From assembly GCA_031263805.1 (NCBI GenBank), contig JAISFB010000043.1:1-6763 (forward strand): DNA of 6,763 nt. Reading direction: 5' to 3'. The position numbers and the translations under genes are program-made. Below are positions 1 through 4,511 of this stretch, in pieces. Source of the stretch: Oscillospiraceae bacterium (lineage in GTDB: Bacteria; Bacillota; Clostridia; Oscillospirales; Oscillospiraceae). The notes beneath the pieces are model-generated. The model was not told the origin of the DNA, ran no database searches, and saw nothing but the letters and a program-made list of their open reading frames with translations. Within the stretch, counting starts at the first letter, position 1. Every line of letters starts with the position of its first letter.

Positions 1-420
1 CTCGATATGGCGGAGCTGAACGCCGAGGAGACGCGGCGGCTGATAACGGAGCTGAAGCTCTCCGGGATATACGACGGCATAATTATCGACGTCGATTTTT
101 CGCTCGGCGGCAACGCGATGGAGGTTTTCCGCTTAGCGACGGAGATTGTTTTGGTGTCCGACGGCTCCGAAATTTCAAATATGAAGCTTGCGCGGGCGTA
201 CAGGGCGCTCGGGCTCATCGAGCAAAGCGCGGATATAGCCCTGCTGCCGCGCGTGGCGCTTTTCTACAATAAATTCAGCAACAAGACCGGCAGGATGACG
301 GAGGACGGGATAAAAACGCTCGGCGGCGCGCCGAAATACGAGCGCGCGGCGCCGGAGCAGGTCATAGAACAGCTTGTCGGGCTCGGCGTGTTCCGCAAAT
401 TCGCCGCGGCGGAGGCGTAG
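1..420 (+). CDS. tadZ: TadZ/CpaE-like ParA-family ATPase, C-terminal part (5' end outside window)
   Basis: The reading frame is open from base 1 and ends at TAG 418-420, giving the last 139 residues. The ATG at 7 is internal, not a start: no ribosome binding site precedes it and the protein is far too short. Residues 24-34 (YDGIIIDVDFS) sit where ParA/MinD-type P-loop proteins carry Walker B. The following stretch (FRLATEIVLVSDGSEISNMK) resembles the segment after it in MinD/TadZ proteins. The Walker A half is upstream of the window. TadZ proteins are known to localise Tad machines at the membrane or pole. Placement directly before cpaF supports this role, because tadZ-tadA is a conserved pair. 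It could be another ParA-like ATPase, but context makes that unlikely. The family call rests on motif and context, not on an alignment. Confidence 0.75.
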   Translation, partial: LDMAELNAEETRRLITELKLSGIYDGIIIDVDFSLGGNAMEVFRLATEIVLVSDGSEISNMKLARAYRALGLIEQSADIALLPRVALFYNKFSNKTGRMTEDGIKTLGGAPKYERAAPEQVIEQLVGLGVFRKFAAAEA

Positions 421-463
421 GGGGCGCGGGCCCGTAAAAGTTTTTGGGAAAGGCGGAAACGGT
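421..463 (+). other. tadZ-cpaF intergenic spacer
   Basis: This 43-base gap holds the 8-base palindrome CGGGCCCG (427-434), the run AAAAGTTTTT (436-445) and the cpaF ribosome binding site. I see no promoter or terminator: the palindrome has no loop and the T-run is separated from it. The stretch GTAAAAGTTTTTGGGAAAGG (434-453) recalls a dispersed intergenic sequence of clostridial genomes, but only from memory. Confidence 0.4.
449..456 (+). promoter_or_regulatory. Ribosome binding site deciding the cpaF start
   Basis: AAAGGCGG (449-456) ends 7 bases before ATG 464. It matches the AAGGAGG consensus with one mismatch. It supports ATG 464 over the in-frame TTG at 374, which lies inside tadZ and has no comparable site upstream. 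Confidence 0.6.
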
Positions 464-1702
464 ATGCTGCCCGAAAGAGAACGGGAAATAATTGCCGACG
501 TAAGAAAATACATAGCGGACAACCTGCCGCTCAGCAGTATAAGCGACGAGGAGCTCGAGGAAAAAACCGAAGAGCTCGTGCGCCGGCGCATCGGCTCTGA
601 GTACTGCCCTATCGAGACCGCGGTGGAGATGGTGCGGCAAATTTACAGCTCCATACGCGGCTTCGGGCTGCTCGACGGCATACTCGCGGACGACTCCGTC
701 ACCGAGGTCATGATAAACGGGCACGAAAGCGTTTTTATCGAAAAGGACGGCGCGCTTATAAAGTTAGACCGGCAGTTTGAAAGCCGGCGCCGTTTAGAGG
801 ACGTCATACAGCGCATAGTCGGTCTCGCCGGGAGAGAGGTCAATCAGGCGAACCCGATAGTGGATACGCGGCTTCCGGACGGCTCGCGCGTGAACGTCGT
901 GCTTCCGCCTATAGCGCTCGGAGGGCCGACGATGACGATACGAAAGTTCTCAAAAACGCCTATGACTGTCGAAAAGCTGATAGAATACGGCTCGCTCACG
1001 CGGGAGATAGCCGACAAGCTGCGGCTTTTCGTACAGGCGAAGTACAATATTTTCATAAGCGGTGGCACGGGCTCCGGCAAGACCACGTTTTTGAACGCGC
1101 TGTCCGATTTTATCCCGAAATCCGAGCGCGTCATCACGATAGAGGACTCCGCGGAGCTGCAAATAAAGGGGATAGACAACCTCGTCAGCCTTGAGACGCG
1201 AAACGCCAACTCCGCCGGGGCGGGGCAGATAACGATACGTGACCTCATCCGAGCGTCGCTGCGTATGCGCCCCGAGCGCATCGTCGTCGGCGAGGTGCGC
1301 GGCGCGGAGGCGCTCGATATGCTGCAGGCGATGAACACGGGGCACGACGGCTCGCTTTCCACCGGGCACGCCAATTCCACGCGCGATATGCTAAGCCGCC
1401 TTGAAACTATGGTGCTGCAAGGCTCGGCGGGACTGCCGCTCGAGGCGATACGCCAGCAGACGGCCTCCGCGCTCGATATGATAATCCACCTCTCGCGCCT
1501 GCGCGACCATTCGCGGCGGACGATGGAGATCACCGAGGTGCTCGGCTGCGAGCAGGGCGAAATAAAACTGAATCCGCTGTACACCTTCGAGGAGGACGAG
1601 CACTCGTCTCTCGAAAAAGTCTCCGGAAGCCTGCGCCGGACGGAAAATCCGCTTCAAAACACGTTAAAGCTGCGTCTGGCGGGCATAAACGCCGAAATAT
1701 AA
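464..1702 (+). CDS. cpaF: CpaF/TadA-family Tad pilus assembly ATPase
   Basis: This is the 412-residue hexameric secretion ATPase that powers Tad pilus assembly at the cytoplasmic face of the membrane. It has the full T2SS/T4SS-type ATPase signature. Walker A is GGTGSGKTT at residues 200-208. The Asp box around ITIEDSAELQI includes E227-D228. Walker B is RIVVGEVRG at 272-280, with the catalytic Glu probably E277. The His box is GHDGSLSTGHANS at 293-305. Before the motor, GFGLLDGILADDSVTEVMING (from residue 66) and LPDGSRVN (137-144) are typical of CpaF N-terminal and linker regions. There is no C-terminal zinc-binding CxxC motif as in GspE. Length is normal for the family. The frame is also open upstream to a TTG at 374 inside tadZ, but the Arg-rich translation there (SPRRRRRGRG) looks non-native. 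The stop codon is followed 12 bases later by tadB. Confidence 0.96.
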   Translation: MLPEREREIIADVRKYIADNLPLSSISDEELEEKTEELVRRRIGSEYCPIETAVEMVRQIYSSIRGFGLLDGILADDSVTEVMINGHESVFIEKDGALIKLDRQFESRRRLEDVIQRIVGLAGREVNQANPIVDTRLPDGSRVNVVLPPIALGGPTMTIRKFSKTPMTVEKLIEYGSLTREIADKLRLFVQAKYNIFISGGTGSGKTTFLNALSDFIPKSERVITIEDSAELQIKGIDNLVSLETRNANSAGAGQITIRDLIRASLRMRPERIVVGEVRGAEALDMLQAMNTGHDGSLSTGHANSTRDMLSRLETMVLQGSAGLPLEAIRQQTASALDMIIHLSRLRDHSRRTMEITEVLGCEQGEIKLNPLYTFEEDEHSSLEKVSGSLRRTENPLQNTLKLRLAGINAEI

Positions 1703-1714
1703 GGGGAATCGAAA

Positions 1715-2578
1715 ATGGGACTGTTCACAAAAGGACCAAAGGCGCCGCGCGAGCCTGCGTATTACCGCTCCGTGACGAATATAAAGGCGGTCAATTACAG
1801 GGTCTATTATATGAGTCCGCTCGAAAAGGCGGCGTATTTCCTGCTCGCCTTCGCGGTCGGCGCCGCCGTCGGCTATTTGTTTTACGGCGGTATCGGCAAG
1901 GATGAGTTCGGGGAGGCGACGGAGGTAACGTATTTTGCAAACGCGCTGTTTTGCGGCGCCGGAGGCCTCATCGCGGGGATAAAATTCCTCCCGATGAGGA
2001 CGGGGCAGATAATCGCGAAAAGAAAACGGAGGCTCACCGCGCAGTTCCGGGATATGCTGGAAGCGCTGAACACCTCGCTCGGCGCCGGAAAAAACGTCCC
2101 GGATTCGTTCGCCGCCGTCAGCGAGGACTTGAAGGTGCAGTACGAGGAGGACGCCTATATCCTGCGCGAGCTGCAAATAATCCTGTCCGGTATGGCGAAC
2201 AACGCTGATATCGAAGAGCTTTTAAGCGACTTCGGGGCCAGGAGCGGCATAGACGATATTTCGAGCTTCGCGAACGTGTTCAGGGTCTGCTTCCGAAAGG
2301 GCGGCAATATCAAGGACACGATACGCGGCGCGCACGAGGTGCTTTCCGACAAGTTAGAGATAAAAGAGGATATCGAGACCGTCGTCACAGCGAACAAGAC
2401 CGAGCAGAGCATTATGGTCGTTATGCCGATAGCCCTCGTGGGTATGATAAAGCTGATGAGCCCCGATTTCGCGCGGAATTTCACGACTGTAGCGGGGCTC
2501 ATATCGACGACGGCCGCCGCGGCGCTGTTCGCCGCGGCGCATTTCATCGGCAAAGAGCTTTTGGATATCAAGATATAG
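1715..2578 (+). CDS. tadB: TadB-like type II secretion system F-domain membrane platform protein
   Basis: This 287-residue protein is one of two inner-membrane platform proteins expected to couple CpaF to pilin extraction. Predicted membrane segments lie near residues 39-58, 73-93, 232-248 and 256-278. A long cytoplasmic stretch (about 98-230) matches the T2SSF fold. It opens with a basic patch (AKRKRRLTAQFRDMLEALNT) and the small-residue run SLGAGKNVPDSF, typical of GspF/TadB/TadC proteins. The first 37 residues are a polar cytoplasmic extension. AAGGGG (1701-1706), which overlaps the cpaF stop, lies 8 bases before ATG 1715 and fixes the start. TadB and TadC are distant paralogues. I assign TadB by position as the first after cpaF. 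Confidence 0.92.
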   Translation: MGLFTKGPKAPREPAYYRSVTNIKAVNYRVYYMSPLEKAAYFLLAFAVGAAVGYLFYGGIGKDEFGEATEVTYFANALFCGAGGLIAGIKFLPMRTGQIIAKRKRRLTAQFRDMLEALNTSLGAGKNVPDSFAAVSEDLKVQYEEDAYILRELQIILSGMANNADIEELLSDFGARSGIDDISSFANVFRVCFRKGGNIKDTIRGAHEVLSDKLEIKEDIETVVTANKTEQSIMVVMPIALVGMIKLMSPDFARNFTTVAGLISTTAAAALFAAAHFIGKELLDIKI

Positions 2579-2579
2579 C

Positions 2580-2589
2580 AAGGGAGGTG
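2580..2589 (+). promoter_or_regulatory. Strong ribosome binding site deciding the tadC start
   Basis: AAGGGAGGTG contains GGAGGTG (2583-2589), a perfect 7-base complement to the 16S rRNA tail, 9 bases before ATG 2599. The alternative start GTG 2587 lies inside this site, so it is very unlikely to be used. Confidence 0.8.
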
Positions 2590-2598
2590 CCGCGGTCT

Positions 2599-3468
2599 AT
2601 GCTCACGCTCGCAAATTACGTCATATTCGGGATAGGCGCGCTGCTGCTGGCGGCGTGGCTCGGGCTGTATATCAAGGGCTATCAGAGCGCCGTGCTGTTC
2701 GAGCCGTTAGAGGAAAAGGAATATCCGCTGAAGGAGATATATTTCGTCGGGCTCGCGCTCATCGAGGCCGTGAAATACCCGTATAAATCAAAGAGCGACA
2801 GGAAGCTGCGCCGCGAGGTGTCCGTGCTGTACGGAGAGCGGTACGCGGACTATTATCTGCGCGTCGTCTATGCGCAGAAGCTCACGATGGCGCTGACGGT
2901 CGCGGTCCTCGCCTTCGTGCTCTACGGGCTCGCGAACCACGTCGCGGTGCTCGGCGTCATGCTGATTTTCGCCGGGCTGGCCTACTACTATTTCGGCGCC
3001 GCGACGGAGAAGAAAATACTGAAACGCTCGGAGGAAATGCTGAGGGATTTTTCGGAGGTCATCTCAAAGCTCGCGCTGCTGACGAACGCCGGTATGATAT
3101 TGCGGGAGGCCTGGGAAGAAGTTGCGTACACGGGCGCGGCGACGCTGTATCTCGAAATGCAGCGGGCGGTGGACGAGATGAGAAACGGCGCGGCGGAGGT
3201 GGACGCGCTGTTCGATTTCGGAGTGAGGTGCGTCATCCCGGAGATCAAGAAGTTCACGTCCACGCTCGTCCAGGGCCTTGTAAAGGGCAACAGCGAGCTG
3301 GCCTTTATGCTCAAGGAGCAAAGCAAGGAGGTCTGGGCGGCGAAGAAGCAAAACGTCAGACGGCAGGGGGAAAAGGCGGCGAGCAAGCTGCTGATCCCCA
3401 TCAGCCTTATGTTCGTAGGTATACTGATAATGGTGATCGTGCCGATATTCGCGAGTATCGGGGCGTAA
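2599..3468 (+). CDS. tadC: TadC-like type II secretion system F-domain membrane platform protein
   Basis: This 289-residue protein is the second platform protein, probable partner of the preceding TadB in the membrane complex above the CpaF ATPase. Membrane segments are predicted near residues 5-25, 95-112, 113-133 and 263-287. The cytoplasmic T2SSF-like region spans about 135-260. It includes MLRDFSEVISKLALLTNAGM (from residue 147), the usual start of this domain with its conserved small-residue/Gly patch, and then REAWEEVA. The C-terminus is a hydrophobic helix ending in FASIGA, as is common in TadC. The four-residue longer reading from GTG 2587 is rejected because that codon is part of the Shine-Dalgarno sequence. 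The gap to tadB is 20 bases, consistent with co-transcription. TadC is assigned by order, and a T2SSF-domain membrane protein is certain. Confidence 0.92.
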   Translation: MLTLANYVIFGIGALLLAAWLGLYIKGYQSAVLFEPLEEKEYPLKEIYFVGLALIEAVKYPYKSKSDRKLRREVSVLYGERYADYYLRVVYAQKLTMALTVAVLAFVLYGLANHVAVLGVMLIFAGLAYYYFGAATEKKILKRSEEMLRDFSEVISKLALLTNAGMILREAWEEVAYTGAATLYLEMQRAVDEMRNGAAEVDALFDFGVRCVIPEIKKFTSTLVQGLVKGNSELAFMLKEQSKEVWAAKKQNVRRQGEKAASKLLIPISLMFVGILIMVIVPIFASIGA

Positions 3469-3513
3469 ACCGTCGTCTTTATATATAAGCTTGAAGAAAG
3501 GAGACGCGCAGAT
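3469..3513 (+). promoter_or_regulatory. tadC-pilin gap with strong ribosome binding site and possible AT-rich -10 element
   Basis: AGAAAGGAGA (3495-3504, core AAGGAG 3498-3503) lies 10 bases before pilin ATG 3514 and is a strong Shine-Dalgarno site. Just upstream, TATATATAA (3480-3488) is a rare AT-rich patch in very GC-rich DNA and could act as a -10 box for an extra pilin promoter. I see no matching -35 (TTGACA-like) at 16-18 bases upstream, so the promoter part is weak. The ribosome binding site part is firm. Confidence 0.4.
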
Positions 3514-3738
3514 ATGTTAAAGGGACTTGTAATATTCGCCGTGTTGGCAAAGGCAAGGCTTCGGGAGTTTTTCACGAAGGAAGACGGCGAGGTCAACATC
3601 GTCGCGATCGTCGTACTGATCGGCATCGCGATCGTGCTGGCGATCATCTTCCGCGGATACATCACGAAATTGCTGAACTCGCTGTTCAACCAAGTCAATA
3701 GTACCGCGGATAATGCCATCGCTCCTCCCGACGCCTAA
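3514..3738 (+). CDS. flp: Small Flp1-like type IVb pilin, candidate major pilus subunit
   Basis: This 74-residue protein has the layout of Flp pilins. A charged leader (residues 1-25, ending FFTKEDG) is followed by a single hydrophobic helix (about 28-46, NIVAIVVLIGIAIVLAIIF) and a short amphipathic tail (RGYITKLLNSLFNQVN) ending in APPDA. Clostridial Flp1-like proteins share the pattern of acidic-Gly junction, long Ile/Val helix, then F-K/R-x-x-I-T-x-L. If the prepilin peptidase cuts after G25, the mature pilin is 49 residues. The usual Glu at +5 after the cut is missing: E26 is at +1 and V30 at +5. The leader itself contains a hydrophobic run (LVIFAVLA, 5-12), which is odd for this class. 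It has its own strong ribosome binding site and a strong hairpin just after it, as expected for an abundant subunit. Its identity as major pilin is inferred from size, position and shape. Confidence 0.8.
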   Translation: MLKGLVIFAVLAKARLREFFTKEDGEVNIVAIVVLIGIAIVLAIIFRGYITKLLNSLFNQVNSTADNAIAPPDA

Positions 3739-3760
3739 ACGCGCAGAGTCCGGGACGCCG

Positions 3761-3797
3761 ACGCCCGCGGGTATTTCGCTCCCGCGGGCGCGGGCGT
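3761..3797 (+). promoter_or_regulatory. GC-rich RNA hairpin after the pilin gene, with two alternative pairings
   Basis: The arms CGCCCGCGGG (3762-3771) and CCCGCGGGCG (3781-3790) form a perfect 10-bp stem with a 9-base loop. The hexamer CGCGGG is tandemly repeated at 3783-3794. The left arm ACGCCCGCG (3761-3769) can therefore also pair with CGCGGGCGT (3789-3797), in a mutually exclusive 9-bp stem. No T-run follows, so this is not a standard intrinsic terminator. A likely role is protecting the 3' end of pilin mRNA or partly limiting read-through into the minor-subunit genes. The structure is seen in the sequence, and the function is inferred. Confidence 0.6.
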
Positions 3798-3832
3798 TCT
3801 CGCCGGCTCGCGCAAAAGTCGGCAAAAGCCGA
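3793..3832 (+). promoter_or_regulatory. Two small hairpins between the main hairpin and the tadE-like gene
   Basis: GGCG-TTCT-CGCC (3793-3804) and TCGGC-AAAA-GCCGA (3819-3832) are short stem-loops with four-base loops. The second ends 6 bases before the GGAGG (3839-3843) that serves the TadE-like gene. The first shares bases with the alternative stem of the upstream hairpin, so the two compete. Short stems like these occur by chance in GC-rich DNA, so confidence is low for each alone. Confidence 0.35.
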
Positions 3833-3851
3833 AAGAACGGAGGACGGGCAA

Positions 3852-4511
3852 ATGCGAAAGCTGAAAAATGAAAACGGCCTTGTCATAATAGAAGCGACGA
3901 TAGTGTTCCCCGTCACGTTCCTCGTGATCTTTCTGCTGATTTTTGTCGGGAACGCCTACTTTGAAAAATGCAAGGTCGAGGCGATAGTCACGGAGGTGAC
4001 GCTGAACGGGGCAGCCTATTGCGCCGACCCGATGCTCGGCTACGTCGACGAGACCGGCGCGCTCCCTGAGTTTGAGGACACGCTGAAGCACTCGCCGGAT
4101 TACATCGCGCCGTACAGATACTTTTCCGGTATGGCGGGCGTGAAAAGCAAGATCGAGGAGGATTTGAAAGCACGGCTCGGCAACGTCAGCACGGGGCTTT
4201 TCTCCGGTATGAAGCCCGAGCCGTCCGAAACGGTGATAACGTTTGACAACAACGTCGTGTATTCGACGTTTTCGGTGGATTTGGAGTACCGCGTCCCGGT
4301 GCCGGTCAAGCTGCTCGGGGCAAAGGACATTTTTATCTTAAAGGTCACGACGCACGCGGAGGCCGCCGTGACGGACGTGCCGGAATTTATGCGGAACGTG
4401 AATATGGCCGAGGACTATTTAGAGCAGACCGGCGTGAAAGAAAAATTTGACGAGGGCAAGGCGAAAATAAAAAACTCCATAGACAAGGCGAAGGAGCAAT
4501 TTGTCAAATGA
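3852..4511 (+). CDS. tadE: TadE-like pseudopilin
   Basis: This 219-residue protein begins with a canonical class III prepilin signal: a short basic leader MRKLKNENG, then LVIIEATIVFP. The predicted cut is after G9, which puts E14 at the expected +5 position. A single membrane helix spans about 15-34. The rest should lie outside the membrane and contains a beta-rich part (about 127-174). The segment ending in EFMRNVNMAEDYLE (178-191) resembles the C-terminal part of clostridial TadE-like proteins as I recall them. A charged, Lys-rich helical tail follows (195-219). C40 and C57 are the only cysteines and could form a disulphide. GGAGG (3839-3843) is 8 bases before ATG 3852. TadE-family proteins are minor pseudopilins needed for Tad pilus assembly. 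The stop overlaps the next start as ATGA, so the two are probably translated as a coupled pair. Confidence 0.88.
   Translation: MRKLKNENGLVIIEATIVFPVTFLVIFLLIFVGNAYFEKCKVEAIVTEVTLNGAAYCADPMLGYVDETGALPEFEDTLKHSPDYIAPYRYFSGMAGVKSKIEEDLKARLGNVSTGLFSGMKPEPSETVITFDNNVVYSTFSVDLEYRVPVPVKLLGAKDIFILKVTTHAEAAVTDVPEFMRNVNMAEDYLEQTGVKEKFDEGKAKIKNSIDKAKEQFVK
4491..4510 (+). promoter_or_regulatory. Coupled start (ATGA) and ribosome binding site for the long downstream gene
   Basis: AAGGAG (4491-4496), inside the tadE-like coding region, lies 11 bases before ATG 4508. That ATG overlaps the tadE TGA stop (4509-4511). This arrangement favours ATG 4508 over the in-frame ATG at 4562 and implies translational coupling. 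Confidence 0.65.

Noticed and set aside
374..463. Upstream TTG start for cpaF giving 30 extra residues
   Set aside because: It lies inside tadZ, has no ribosome binding site, and the added Arg-rich segment does not resemble CpaF. ATG 464 has a suitable site 7 bases upstream.
844..1584. Long minus-strand frame (246 codons) opposite cpaF
   Set aside because: It is the Ser/Arg-rich complement of a certain, motif-complete ATPase gene. Long antisense frames are common in GC-rich coding DNA.
2587..2598. GTG start for tadC adding four residues
   Set aside because: The GTG is part of the GGAGGTG Shine-Dalgarno sequence that serves ATG 2599.
464..3468. Type II secretion or classical type IV pilus (GspE/GspF, PilB/PilC) instead of Tad
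   Set aside because: The ATPase is CpaF-like with no zinc-binding CxxC motif. Two separate small F-domain proteins follow it, and the pilin and TadE types are specific to Tad.
3761..3800. Intrinsic terminator after the pilin gene
   Set aside because: The stem is strong, but GC-rich sequence follows and not a run of T. Full termination is not supported, so I list it as a regulatory or processing hairpin.
3735..4091. Minus-strand frames across the pilin-tadE gap that could suggest an antisense small gene
   Set aside because: The translations are Arg-rich and low in complexity, with no convincing ribosome binding site. They overlap the tadE-like N-terminus, which is firmly supported.
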